Origin: Aricia agestis
Taxonomy: Eukaryota; Arthropoda; Insecta; Lepidoptera; Lycaenidae
Assembly (NCBI RefSeq): GCF_905147365.1
Contig: NC_056408.1
Span: 9,300,001-9,364,000, forward strand
Length of the DNA stretch: 64,000 nucleotides
Direction of reading: 5' to 3'
Within the stretch, counting starts at the first letter, position 1. The number at the start of each line of letters is the position of its first letter. A program made the translations under genes and the position numbers. The notes beneath the pieces are model-generated. The model worked only from the letters and a program-made list of their open reading frames with translations. It did not search any database and was not told the DNA's origin. Shown in pieces: positions 1-10,634 of the stretch.

Positions 1-412
1 AAAGTACCATGCTTTCAGATATGCCATTTAACTGTGGAGTTCGTGGTATTGCGAGATAATTACTTTTATACCCTTTAACACATTTTGTTGGACCATTTGG
101 ACTATATCTATTAACGCAATAAAAAATTAACTATTTTATGTTTTATCTAGCTTTACCTCTTTTTCGACAAAATCTTTAATTAAACATTGCAAGCATATCG
201 GATTTGTGTCTTATAAGATATGTTGCGCAATAAAGAGTAAAATCACCAATAAAATAGAACAGAATATAATTGTCATTATTTACAGAAGGTGGTATCATTA
301 GCCCACAAACATCTGACTGAATATTAAATGTTCTTTCATTTCTGTAACGGTAGTCTGGCTTGTTAGCTGTAAATAAGCATGCTTCACACTGCATACATTT
401 TGATTTGCCCAT
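1..412 (-). pseudogene. Copia integrase remnant (partial)
   Basis: The segment 176-412 reads CMQCEACLFTANKP followed by a D-V-C-G integrase-core start (SDVCGLM, usually DVCGPM). Between 1 and about 75 another frame gives TPQLNGISESMV, matching the conserved TPQ-NG-ER region of Copia integrases. The frames differ, so the integrase is broken. It is truncated by the window edge. Confidence 0.75.
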
Positions 413-450
413 AATAATTATGACCTAATCGTTGATATTTATGATCAAGA

Positions 451-843
451 TTATAGACAGGCTTGCAGACCTCCGGAACGTTTAATCAAGTTTATACGTA
501 CCTTGAATTCCAGAGTAAACAGGTTGTTTACGGCCTTACCAGACATCACGGGCTTACCGTGGCAGTACACCATTACCTCATCGTCACCAATGGTCACGGA
601 GTATCTGGCTTGTTGCATCTTGGTAACGGACAGCAAGTTGCACGGGACATCAAGACTGTACAGCACGTTTTCTATCTCGTCTTTGACGCCCAAGTTGCTC
701 GTAACAGAGATTGATCCAATCTTCGACGCGGAGATGACTGTTTCATTTTTCGCTACTGATATTTTGATTGGTATTGTCAGTGTGCGAAAATAGCTTGCTA
801 TATCCTCTCGATTCGTGATATGATCGGATGCTCCAGAGTCCAA
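451..843 (-). pseudogene. Copia aspartic protease remnant
   Basis: The 130-residue reading frame opens with the catalytic DSGASDHIT motif of Copia proteases and continues through the PCNLLSVTKM segment typical of the linker before the GAG-pre-integrase region. It is in a different frame from gag and ends before the integrase, so it is cut off from both neighbours. Confidence 0.85.
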
Positions 844-1820
844 TAAGAATATAATTTTATCTTGCTTATGTTCATTATGGCTCCTGCCATAAAAACAAAA
901 CTCGGTGCAGTCGGCGATGATTGAATTGTATTAACACTTGTTGTATGAGCAGTGTTAATTGTTGTCTCAGTATTGTCTGGTTTGTTCTTCATATTGTCAC
1001 GCAGGTAGTAGCGACATTTATTTTTGTAATGTCCCTTTTTCTTGCAGTAATGGCATATCACAACTTTCTTCTTATTAGATATCATGTTGTTGTCGAATTT
1101 CGGCTTCTTATATTCTATTCTTCGAGGATTCTTCATAACTGGTCTTCGTTGGAAGTCTTCGTGTTGCAGATGATTATTTTTAATTTGAGCATGAAGAATT
1201 TTTCCGCTTGTGTCTAGTTTCTCGTTGTTTAGTTTAATTTCGTGGTCGAGGAGTCGCATCTTCAGGAAGTTGAGCGTAATATCGTCTTCTGAGAGTGTTT
1301 CGATTGCGGTGACAATACCGTCATAGGCAGGCGGAAGAGACAGCAATAGTTGAGATACCTTATCTCCCTGCATCACAGTTGCACCAGAAGTCGCTAGCTC
1401 GGATATTAAAATATCAAACTGCATAAAATGTTGATTCAATGTGGTGTCTTCTTGGAGTTTCATATTCAATAACTTCTTTCTGGTTGCGAGCTGTTTAGCC
1501 GTACTTTTTCTCTCGAAAATGTTGTCTAGCGCAGACAGTATTTCCTTCGACGTTGACTCCTGTCCAACATGACTGATGTAAGCATCGGACAAGTATTCGA
1601 TGATAACATTTTTAGCTGTTTGCTCGGCTCTCTTTCACTTGTTGTCAGGTGTAACCGGAACTGGCTTCTCAATAACGTAAATCACGTCTAGTTCACTTAA
1701 AAGGCTTCGGATTCTGAATTTCCAGATGTTGTAATTTTCTCCGATGAAAATCGGAATTTCGATTGGTCTTCTTTTTCTCCATTTTGTTGTTTTTTTTAAA
1801 AGTTCGAATTTCACAATCAC
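798..1820 (-). pseudogene. Copia gag remnant
   Basis: The N-terminal part (1635-1820) carries the FxGENYxxWKFRI signature of the Copia gag N-terminus. A stop codon follows, and the frame resumes at 1592 with a UBN2-type gag domain (LLLSLPPAYDGIVTAIETL), ending in a CCHC zinc knuckle, CHYCKKKGHYKNKC, near residue 180. The break is a single in-frame stop; downstream the gag frame runs past the protease start in another frame. Confidence 0.85.
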
Positions 1821-1865
1821 TTTTAGTTCAAAAACTATTTTAACTTTTATTTAATCACTGCGTTG

Positions 1866-1882
1866 ACTGGGCCACCATAACC
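1866..1882 (-). other. Primer-binding site, initiator tRNA-Met type
   Basis: In element orientation GGTTATGGTGGCCCAGT directly follows the LTR. It resembles the Drosophila copia PBS, which pairs with an internal anticodon-loop part of initiator tRNA-Met rather than the tRNA 3' end. This copy has two extra bases in the middle compared with the tRNA sequence as I remember it. Confidence 0.6.
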
Positions 1883-2063
1883 TGTTAGTCTTATTGACTT
1901 AGACTGTGAGGTCGTGGATAGATTAAATAAAAGAAAATCACTTTTATATTGCGCTTTATTTAGGTTCAGCGCATTCGGTAAGGCACGTCTATACTCCGAG
2001 GAGTAAAGGAGAGAAGTGTAAAATATTTAACAGTAAAATAAACTGTGACCTGCAGGGTCAACA
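1883..2063 (-). repeat. LTR of the Copia element
   Basis: A 181-bp segment bounded by TG and CA that directly abuts a primer-binding site and begins, in element orientation, with TGTTGACCCTGCAGG. Short LTRs with TG...CA ends are usual for Copia elements. The partner LTR is outside the window, so the boundary is inferred from the TG/CA ends and the PBS position. Confidence 0.7.
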
Positions 2064-2328
2064 AAAAACGTTCCCATGCCAAATGTGAACCTGACCATTT
2101 AAACTAAAAGCAGCCCACAATAAATTATAGTTTTATGGCTTTGGTAACATTGTGTACCCTTGTTTTAAGAATTATTAGTCGTTTATTATACTTCACACAA
2201 TTTCTTGAAAGCAATGTTAACATGTGGCATGTGAGACTCAAATGGTACTTCACTTTCTCAGAACCTAAATCTTTCAATACGATATCAAAAGACAGGAATT
2301 TTTGTATTCGAATTTAAGTAAATTCGAC

Positions 2329-3071
2329 AAATACCTACGAAATAATTAATTTAAAATCACCGGAAAACTGGTTGTTTACAATCCATCACTTCGTCGTATT
2401 ACAATCTCGCGGTGTTTCGATTGCAAGAATGTCATCAAATATTCATATTATGAATCATATTGTGAATCATATTATGAATCATATTATGAATCATATTATG
2501 ATCCATATTATGAATCATATTATGAATCATATTATGAATCATATTTTGAATCATATTATGAATAATATTGTGAATCATATTATGATTCATATTATGAATC
2601 ATATTGTGAATCATATTATGATTCACAATATGATTATGGTATGTAAACATGGTTTTCAGCCTGTATTTTTTTGAACCTAGAACTGTTTCGATTGCAAGAA
2701 TGTCATTTATGTCATTAAATAATGAAATATGTATATGTCACCGCCTGTCAATTGCCTGAATATTTGATGTATAACATTGAATAAAATTTAGATATACTTA
2801 AAGTGCAGTTTGAATTATAATTTGCAGCAATTGTTAATTGCTGCAGTATAATCTGTGGCGGCCGGATCCGGCCGCTTGGGGATTAAAAGGTTAATAACCG
2901 AACATTCAAACAGAACTTTAAATATATCTAAATTTTATTTTATGTTTATACATCTCATACCATTTGGCATTAAAGTTATTTTAAATACCTACGAAATAAT
3001 TAATTTAAAATCACCGGAAAACTGGTTGTTTACAATCCATCACTTCGTCGTATTACAATCTCGCGGTGTTT
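2329..3071. repeat. Two direct copies of an 89-bp segment flanking a satellite
   Basis: The segment at 2329-2417 recurs at 2983-3071 essentially unchanged (starting AAATACCTACGAAATAATTA). A second short motif, TTCGATTGCAAGAATGTCAT, occurs at about 2416 and 2688. The copies bracket a 12-bp satellite and a short GC-rich stretch near 2857-2876. This looks like a local duplication or the two ends of an undefined element; no coding capacity is seen. Confidence 0.8.
2442..2635. repeat. 12-bp tandem satellite, about 16 units
   Basis: Tandem copies of AATCATATTATG with single-base variants (TATTGTG, TATTTTG, GATCCAT). The unit is close to self-complementary, so both strands read as similar repeats and both give meaningless Asn-His-Ile-Met open frames. 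Confidence 0.95.
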
Positions 3072-3127
3072 ACAATCTTACGGTGACATATACAACATAC
3101 TATTTTTATAGTAGAAATCATTGGAAT

Positions 3128-3173
3128 AAACGACAATGACTATAATTATTCATAATTATAGTCATTGTCGTTT
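3128..3173. repeat. Perfect 22-nt inverted repeat, 2-nt loop
   Basis: The arms at 3128-3149 and 3152-3173 are exact reverse complements, separated by TC. A second AT-rich palindromic stretch around GTGTACAAAATATTGTACAC follows at about 3214-3240. No transposon ends are recognised. Confidence 0.9.
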
Positions 3174-3578
3174 GTAATAATATATATTATTAAATAAATA
3201 TTGTTCACTTAAGTGTACAAAATATTGTACACTTTAGTGTACAATATTTTTTAATCACCGAATATTAAAGTAGTATGTAGTGTTCCTCAATCCCAAACAA
3301 TTTCCGTGGAATAATATTGCAATGAGATATTATTATATTATGTGCATTTTATTGCAGTCGAAACGCAAAATTACCCGAATAATCATGCAATAGACAATAA
3401 TGATCAGAGCTTGACCTACTCCAGAATGGCAAGTTACCTTTTTTTTTTTAATAAAGCAAAAGGTTTTATTTAAAAAAATATATTTATTGGTAATATTATT
3501 GTAAAGTTAGCAAGATAGGAAAAAAAATATCTTTCATTAGAGATATTATAACTAATATTTGCAGTTATTGTTTTCAAA

Positions 3579-4274
3579 ATGAGTTCGAATGCAATTTATT
3601 CAGCCGGGCAAGGAATCATACCGGGTACCAAAAGCCTATCGACCGATCGGCCTTCTTCTCCTGTTCCTGTTCTCGGCAAAATCTTCGAGAAAATGCTGGT
3701 GGCCCGACTCAGGTTCTACTTGTTACCCAAAATAAGCCCCAACCAGTATGGTTTCATGCCCCAAAGAAGCACCGAAGACGCCCTCTATAGGTTGGTGAAC
3801 CACATCAGAAGAATGAGGGAGGAGAAGAAAATTTCTGTTGTGGTATCACTTGACATAGAGGGGGCTTTCGATAGTGCTTGGTGGCCGGCCATAAAGGTTC
3901 GGTTGGCTGAAGTTGGGTGTCCAGGGAACCTGAGGCGGGTTATCAGCAGCTACCTGAGTGGAAGGTGCGTGAATGTTAGATATGCCGGAGTAGAAGTGAA
4001 CAGGGGGACCGACAAGGGGTGTGTACAGGGATCCGTAGGCGGTCCTATCCCGTGGAACCTCTTGTTGGACCCCCTGTTAAGGATGCTAGAGGAAATGGAT
4101 GTGTTTTGTCAGGCCTTCGCTGACGACATCGTGCTCGTTTTTGAGGGAGACTCGGCTTTAGGTGTGGAGTTAAAAGCTAACGAAGTGCTAAGCGTTATTA
4201 AAAATTGGGGCAGAGCCAATAAATTAAATGTGCGCCGCACAAAACCTGCGCATTACTGTCGACAAGACGACTAA
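3579..4274 (+). pseudogene. R1-type reverse transcriptase remnant
   Basis: The recognisable RT begins at PVLGKIFEKMLVARL and includes NQYGFMPQRSTEDAL, VVSLDIEGAFDSAWW (motif A with catalytic Asp), CVQGSVGGPIPWNLLLDPLL and AFADDIVLVF (motif C, the catalytic FADD). The frame is lost after NKLNV, at a stop near 4272. The first ~25 residues do not look like RT, so the ATG at 3579 is probably not a real start. Confidence 0.85.
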
Positions 4275-4462
4275 AATATGACACACCGCGCTTGAGAATG
4301 GGGAGTGTGGAAATTAAATACTGCAGTGAAATAAAGATTATGAGCCTTATTATCGATCAAGGCTTGACGTTTAACGCCCACGTTAGCAGCGTTTGCCTAA
4401 AGGCAATCACGCGCTACAAGCAGCTTGAGATTATTTAAACGGCGGTCATAAAACCAACTATC

Positions 4463-4717
4463 TTGTATGCATCAGCAGCGTGGGCAACCACCGTGGAAAA
4501 GATGGGGGTCCAAAAAAGGCTCAACTCCGTTCAACGGGGTTTTGCCCTGAAGATCTGCAAAGCATATCGGACCGTCTCCCTGAACTCTGCGCTGCTGTTG
4601 GCTGAGATACTCCCTCTTGATCTCAGAATACTTGAAGCATCGAGACTATATGAGATCAAGAAGGGAGTGTCCTGCCCGGCATTGAGGGACAGAGAGGTGG
4701 AACGAGGCCGCGATTGA
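4463..4717 (+). pseudogene. R1 ORF2 thumb/connection remnant
   Basis: It contains YASAAWA, then LNSVQRGFALKICKAYRTVS and ILPLDLRILEASRLYEIKKG, a block that regularly follows the RT in R1/Jockey-group elements. It is separated from the RT by stops (the frame at ~4438 ends) and stops again in front of RNase H. Confidence 0.75.
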
Positions 4718-4757
4718 GGACCCACATCCGGCAGAGCAGGTAGAGCTGAGGTTCGGG

Positions 4758-5216
4758 ATGGTAGATGAGGAATCGTATGCTGATGTGGTTGACAGCCACA
4801 TCCATAGGATCTATACGGACGGCAGCAAGATTGAGGGCCGAGTCGGAGCCGCTCTCTCCGTATGGAAGGGTGAGGCCGAGACGAAGGCCGTCAAGCTTGC
4901 ATTCTCGCCATATTGCACCGTCTACCAGGCCGAGACGAAGGCCGTCAAGCTTGCATTGTCGCCGTATTGCACCGTCTACCAGGCTGAACTTCTAGCGCTC
5001 CAAAGAGCAGTAAGTATAGCCTGCAAGAGTGGAATGGCAAAGGTCGGTATCCTTAGCGATTCCAGATCGGCTCTCCAGGCTATCACCCTTAGTTCCCCTC
5101 ATCCCCTGGCAGTGCAAACAAGGGCGGCCCTCCGAAAAGCTGCATTGCAGAGGCGGGAGGTCTCCCTGTTTTGGATTAAGGCGCATGCAGGGTTGAGAGG
5201 GCATGAGAGGGAATGA
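4758..5216 (+). pseudogene. R1-type RNase H remnant with internal duplication
   Basis: The RNase H signature residues are visible: YTDGS (first Asp), QAELLAL (Glu), LSDSRSAL (Asp) and IKAHAGLRGHE (His region). A 54-bp segment (18 codons, AETKAVKLA...VYQ) at 4875-4928 is repeated directly at 4929-4982, which puts an insert between the first Asp strand and the Glu helix. A short duplication near 5203-5220 shifts the frame at the end. Confidence 0.85.
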
Positions 5217-5261
5217 GAGGGTTGACGAATTAGCCAAGGAGGCCGCGCTGAGATTGAGAAG

Positions 5262-5310
5262 GAAACCTGACTACGATCTGTGTACAGGACACAGATCGTA
5301 GTCAGGTTTC
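5262..5310. repeat. 22-nt perfect inverted repeat inside the R1 remnant
   Basis: The arms at 5262-5283 and 5289-5310 are exact reverse complements around the 5-nt loop ACAGG. The left arm continues the expected ORF2 reading (KPDYDL region); the right arm is the same sequence inverted, so a small inverted duplication arose within the element. Confidence 0.9.
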
Positions 5311-5326
5311 ATTCGTCAAGCGTATT

Positions 5327-5755
5327 TTGAGAGAGGATACGATTGAGGAATGGGACAGGAGATACGAGGTGGGAAGGACGGCCGGAGTCACGAAGCTCTT
5401 TTTCCCAAGCGCTGCTGCTGCATACAAAATAGTCAAAAAGATAGACATTACACACCACACCACACAGATTCTGACTGGACATGGCGGATTCGCCTTCTAC
5501 TTGCACAGATTCAAGTTGAAGGAGGATCCGTCGTGCCTATGTCAGCCAGGAGTTGAGGAGACGGTTCCTCACCTGTTACTCGAGTGTCCAATTTTTGCTA
5601 GAAATAGATATGATATTGAGCAAGAATTGGGCACATCGATGACGGGTGAGAATCTGCCTGCCATCCTGGGGGGAAAAAGGAGAGATTTGTTTCTCTCTTT
5701 TTGTAAGACGATAGTGTGTGTTGCGAACAAGAGAAATTGTAGTAAACTATTGTGA
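5327..5755 (+). pseudogene. R1 ORF2 C-terminal zinc-motif segment
   Basis: The C-terminal block has the Cys/His arrangement SCLCQPGVEETVPHLLLECP and the ARNRYDIEQELG continuation, as at the end of R1/TRAS ORF2. It ends at a TGA at 5753-5755, followed by an AT-rich 3' region with no further gene (5756-6080). Confidence 0.75.
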
Positions 5756-6099
5756 TTGTAAGCTGTGATATTAGGGTAGTTGAACGTTGTGCCGTATTTT
5801 TTTTATTGTTTTAATTTTGACATATTATTATTTTGTAAATTGTAATTTTAATTAGAACGAAATTTAATATTTATTGAACCTTTACCTAGTATTTAGCAAT
5901 TTATTGGAAATTATATGTATAAGAAATTTTAATAATGTAGTACAAAATAAATGTAATAAGATAGCAACAAACCCTGACACAGTTAGGGGGATGAGAATTT
6001 ATTAAAAAAAAATACAATTTATTCTGCTTATCATTGCGCTTGTGTAATAATAACTAATGGTCAGCTTAGTTAATTTGCCATTTCACCAGTTAGCTAAGC

Positions 6100-6740
6100 G
6101 TTGTCTAGCTGTAGTGTTGAACGTTGCAGTCCACAAGTCGGCTAAACGACGTACAGCCGTGTGATTGAATGGCGTTGTTCAGTCAAACGGCTAGCTGTTT
6201 GATCGTACGGCTCTTTTAACCAGTGGACTGCGACATATCCATCGATATGGATGGCGTCGATACGCCCCCACCGAATAATCGGACAATCGTAAAAATGAAA
6301 ATGTTCAGGAGAGTCAAAAAACTGATTTTTGTTAATAACTCCGTCAAAAAAAAGCATCAAAGACTTTTTATTATCTTGGTGATGCATTTCATAATCCCGT
6401 AATTTTTCCTCGAATATTTGTTACAATTTTGATTCACTTGATTCACTCGTATGTGCCCCCATAATTTCTGTCACTTTAATGACACTTGTAACGTATATTT
6501 ACGAAAAATATCTTAACAAACACCGGCTAGTTAACGCCATATTGTAAACAAAACGCACCTAGCGCCGCGGTGGTGAGCGCTGAACTAATTCAATCAAACG
6601 GCTGCTTTTGAATCAGCTGTGGTGTTGAACGTTTCGAGCGACTGAGATATTCAATTTAAAAGCTAGCCGTGAGATTGAATGGCGTTGTTCAGTCAAATGG
6701 CTAGCTGTTTGATTGAACGTCTATTTTAATTAGTTGGCTG
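6100..6740. repeat. Pair of related palindromic repeats with ORF remnant between
   Basis: Around 6120-6235 and 6595-6735 the same motifs recur (GATTGAATGGCGTTGTTCAG, GGCTAGCTGTTTGAT, GTGTTGAACGTT). The first copy folds on itself, with GCAGTCCAC near 6125 matching GTGGACTGC near 6223. Together they look like the ends or two copies of a fold-back DNA element. Confidence 0.6.
6209..6462 (-). pseudogene. Unrecognised ORF remnant inside the palindromic repeat region
   Basis: On the minus strand an ATG at 6462 opens a frame (MGAHTSESSESKL) with one stop after 13 codons and then continues in the same frame for more than 60 codons through SLMLFFDGVINKNQFFDSPE. The single stop and the bracketing repeats suggest a decayed exon of a mobile element. 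I do not recognise the protein. Confidence 0.3.
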
Positions 6741-7524
6741 CGACAGATATATTATGTCCTTAGGTAAAAAAGTGCACCAAGGAAAAATTCTCGCCAATAA
6801 ATTCGAAACAATCAAAGTTAGCTATTCGATTAGCTATCTTTTTCCCAGTCGAAGCAACAAGAACTCGCACTAAGTGATAATTTAAAATAGTATGAACAGG
6901 GAGGATATTTCCCCCGGGTGACTTTAATGTTACGGTGGCGGCGTTCGTCCGTTCGACCGAATCTGGAAATTAAGCCTGGAAAAAAGTCAATAAATCCAAG
7001 CAGCCAGATAACGAATGTCTCTAGCGAGTCCCGACTCCCGCCGCCGCCGCCCGCTGCTAATGTGACACTAAGACCTGCCAGGAGGAAAGTACCCACATAA
7101 AACACTTTTGTTTGTACGGTAGTACATACACTTTTTACTGGGTTTTTGTAAGGCGTTTAATACAATACTTAATTATGTAGAACAATCGCTCTAATTCGTG
7201 TCAATGGCCTGTGGCTAAGTAGTCTTCTTAGTGATTATTATGCGGCCGCACCACGTGGGATTGTGGACTTTACACGGGGCACATGGACAGTACTTAGATT
7301 AAGAACGTTCTTCGTATAGTGGCATATATTTTGTCTATGATTGCCCATTTAATTACCTTATCCCCTACGTTAATCATTGTACAATGTACATGCTATTGAC
7401 AGCTTCGCAATCATGGCCATATACATTATGGCTCGACGTGAAGAAGAGCCTTATGGTCAATTAAAAAAAAAATTAACTCAAAACTCAATTTTTTTTACTC
7501 GGAATATTTTTTCTCTGAAAGTCT

Positions 7525-7620
7525 GCATGATGCCTGCCACCGGTTCGGGAACTAACCCGGCGGGAAGAACCAGCGTAAGAAACTCGCACGCGGTCCACTT
7601 TTTACCAAAAAAGTGAGAAA
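7525..7620 (+). repeat. Lepidopteran LINE 3'-tail-like repeat
   Basis: The stretch holds CCACCGGTTCGGGAACTAAC and GAAGAACCAGCGTAAGAAAC, a motif series I recognise from the 3' parts of common lepidopteran non-LTR elements. No coding part is attached. Confidence 0.5.
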
Positions 7621-9677
7621 AATATTTATCTTATAAAATAAAGTTTACAATGCTGTAACTTAAAATTATACAATGTCAACATACATACATAATTGTATAT
7701 TGACATAAAGTCATAATATAATAATGTAGAAGACGTAACCTTGCAAGCAGCCATCCTACTTCCAAGATGTGCTATCGCTTATGAAATCATTGACCTTTTA
7801 ATAGGCTTTGGCACACAAACATATTTTTATACAATGCATTAAACAACAAAATCAAGTCAACGCGGGGTTCTTTGAGTTCCAAATCGTTATAAAGTTAGAT
7901 CGCGCCGCGCAAGCGTCCACTCGTCCACTACTGAAGTTACTCAACTAATCCAAGTTTTCCTCTACAAGCTAATGAGACGAGTTTGATTCGAATTTGGAAT
8001 TCCAACATATAATAGTTCAGAGAAATATTTATTTCAGTGGTGTAACATTTCAAAGAATTATTATTTTTTAACTAAGTATATCTAATTTTAACCCGAAAGC
8101 TACGCAGTACATGGCAGGAGCTACTAGCTACATAGTAAAAAAGGTAAATATAATTTGGCAAAAGTTGAAAATTAAGTTTTTTTTTTACCTACAAGCACTA
8201 GGTACTACAAACTGTACAACGTTTTAAACAACAAAATATGAGCACCAGCTGTGCTTCATTCTAAAAGACCCGCAACGTACTTCCTCTTATGCAGATGACT
8301 ATAAGCGATTCTCTTTCCAGCGAAACGTAACAAGGTTTTTATATTGAAGTCTTACTTCTGTAAAAAGGAGGTCTATAGTATGTATCTACTATATAAAGGT
8401 ACTAAAGGTTATAATCAACCTACTTAAGATACCCTACATCTCGATGTCGACATCATTGAGTGCAACTAAAAGTTCTTTCGCCAAGTTTTACAACAATGCA
8501 AATAAGATCAATGAAGTGAGATTAACTTAGCCGCTTTGTGAAACTAATCAGGTGCCGTCGTCCCATACCTATTACCTAGCTATAGACAATTTATTCTGAT
8601 CACGACACTTGTGACTTGGTCTTAACGCTCGCATTTTTCACTATTCTTCAGCGCGCATTTTAAATCACACCTCACGTACTTTCAAATTTTTATATGAGGA
8701 CAAGTACCTGCTAGTAAAAACAGCTCCTTAACATAGAGCAATCTTGGGCTATAGAGGCCTAAAGGGGGGTTGTGGGCCCCATGAAAAATGGGGGCGATGT
8801 ATACCTAATGGTAAAAATGTGGTTTGAAAAAGACAAATTTAGCATTTTGTATTTTGTATTTATTTCTTAGATAAAATTTGCGGCAAAAGGAGTTAATTTA
8901 AATAAAGATGAGAAAGATGGTAAAACAAAAGGGGCCCGCGCTAAAAATAATTTGTTCTCAAAGTGGGCAGTAGACAAAATAAGTTTGGGAACTGCTGACA
9001 TAGATAGCTTATAAATAGATGCTTTGTTGCACCAAAATTCGTAATCGCGCAAATACCCTACACGTTGTCGTAGTAAAAACAATCATAATAATTTTATGAC
9101 ATACAGACATTTTCACTCATTTATAACTCATGCCTACTTTTAATAACATTTTAGCTTTAGTACAATAAACCAATTATAATGATTATAAAACACATACTTA
9201 AAATATTTTTTAAAGTCCTATGTCAAAGTTCCACGAAAAGAAAACTTCACATTGTCACTTATTTAGAGGGTGGACAGTTTCGAATCTATTAGAACGCCGC
9301 AAGTTAGCTCGATTCATCTGAGGCGAGGATGTAACGCTACGGAAAAACAAATAAAAGCGCATTTACCGACCGATTAATATTCGACGGACGACGGTCTCGC
9401 TCTGACCGCACCGTTTGTTTAACCTCTTCTGTCAATTTGATTCCCGACCTCAGGGTGTGTAATTTCCATTACGGGGGCCAAACGCTTTGTTTGCCCCGCA
9501 CCAAGTAATAAACCCTGTAGATCTCCTTATCAATTACACCGAGATACTGTTTGATTTTCAACTATTTGTTTATGTAGATTCGCTTCGGATTGGTATTCAG
9601 ATATATTATAATACTGATATCACAGGTTTAGCTGCTTAGATTTAAGGAATACAAGTATGAACTTGAAAAATGTGATA
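7621..9677. other. Gene-free AT-rich stretch
   Basis: I see no supported gene. A fragment near 8745-8990, with AAAATGGGGGCG and TTCTCAAAGTGGGC, resembles part of the small element described at 39753-40010. The rest shows no structure I can name. Confidence 0.5.
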
Positions 9678-10100
9678 TTTTAATTATTATTTTTTAAACA
9701 AAAAATTTAAACTGACTTCCAAGGTAAAAACAATATTCTTAAAAATATGATCTAAAAAGTATGAAATAATTCTTATTCTTTATAAGCGCCTTTTTCAAAA
9801 TTCGACTAAACCTCAAGTCTCAACCAATTCTGTTCTCAATTCATTCGTTTGAAGTCGGTACCAGCCTAGAACTGAGATACTTGACATAGAACTTAGCCAG
9901 TACCGACTTCAAAAGAATGAAAATTGAGAACAGAATTGGTTGAGGTTTAGTCGAATTTTGAAAAAGCGCTAAATATAAAGAATAAGAATTATTAGTATGG
10001 AATAATTCTTATTCTTTATTAGCGCTTTTAGATCATATTTTTAAGAATATTGTTTTACCTTGAAAGTCGGTTTAAATTTTTTGTTAAAAATAATAATTTT
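9678..10100. mobile_element. Fold-back element, ~180-bp arms
   Basis: Left arm about 9678-9861 and right arm about 9899-10100 are reverse complements: GAAGTCGGTACCAG near the centre, ACCAATTCTGTTCTCAATTC in both arms, and outer parts AACTGACTTCCAAGGTAAAA and TTTTACCTTGAAAGTCGGTT. The right arm also carries a small direct duplication of the AGAATAAGAATTATT region. A relic of the same family lies at about 12590-12785. Confidence 0.85.
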
Positions 10101-10107
10101 ACTCTCT

Positions 10108-10545
10108 TTAGGGTTCCGTACCCAAAGGGTAAAACCCTATTACTGAGACTTCGATGTCTGTCCGTCTGTCTGTCTGTCTCCAGGCTGTAACTCAAAAACG
10201 GTAATAGGTAGAGAGTTAAAATTTTCACAGATTATGTGTATCTGTTGCCGCTATAACAACAAATACTGAAAACAAAATAAAATTAATATTTAAGGGGGGC
10301 TCCCAAACAAGTTCAAACAACTAACGTGATTTTTTTGGCCTTTTTTGCTCTATAACAATAATGGCAACAGGTAGGTACTTGACTTTCTCAAAATCCTTAG
10401 TTATATGTGTACTTAATATCGAATAAAAGCATTAAAATACAATAAAAAAATAAAGGGGGCTCCGATACAAAAAACACAATTTTGCGCTATAATGGTACGG
10501 AAGTCCGTCGTGCGCGAGTCCGACTCGCACTCGGACGATTATTAT
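10108..10545 (-). mobile_element. 'GGCCAAGTGCGAGT...GGAACCCT' family repeat, copy 1
   Basis: One end is AGGGTTCCGTACCC with a GTCTGTCCGTCTGTCTGTC microsatellite nearby; the other is GCGAGTCCGACTCGCACTCG. This is a very common lepidopteran interspersed repeat with no coding capacity. Other copies here are 12149-12395, 24441-24728 and 38959-40420. Confidence 0.75.
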
Positions 10546-10634
10546 TTTAGTTATCTACAAGATAAGGCTTCATGCGTAAATAACCATGCACTACAAATGT
10601 TAAATACATGTTAAATACGACAACTGTAATTGAC

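Larger units (their letters stand above)
1..2063 (-). mobile_element. Copia-type LTR retrotransposon, 5' part, degraded
   Basis: Read on the minus strand, the order is LTR (1883-2063), primer-binding site, gag, aspartic protease, integrase, and the element then runs off the window edge at base 1. This gag-PR-INT order with a single CCHC knuckle and no RT before INT is the Copia (Ty1) arrangement. The coding region is broken by an in-frame stop early in gag and by frame changes between gag and protease and between protease and integrase, so this copy cannot make a normal polyprotein. RT, RNase H and the second LTR would lie outside the window. Confidence 0.88.
3600..5995 (+). mobile_element. 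R1-clade non-LTR retrotransposon, 5'-truncated and broken
   Basis: The region encodes, in order, reverse transcriptase palm, thumb/connection, RNase H and a C-terminal zinc-knuckle segment, as in ORF2 of R1/TRAS/SART elements. There is no endonuclease and no gag, so the copy is 5'-truncated as non-LTR elements often are. Several stops and frame changes separate the blocks. An AT-rich 3' region runs to an A-rich tract near 6003. Confidence 0.85.

Noticed and set aside
463..793. Plus-strand open frames over the Copia protease
   Set aside because: They are antisense shadows of the minus-strand protease with its DSGASDHIT motif.
2372..2674. Open frames of repeated Asn-His-Ile-Met on both strands
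   Set aside because: They are translations of the 12-bp satellite, and the two strands give the same sort of peptide.
4765..4995. Second plus-strand frame over RNase H
   Set aside because: The RNase H frame carries the catalytic residues; this one only mirrors the 54-bp duplication.
6830..7105. Minus-strand 91-residue frame with a Gly-rich, signal-like start
   Set aside because: No splice or family support could be found and the overlapping plus strand is also open; GC-rich sequence can give such frames by chance.
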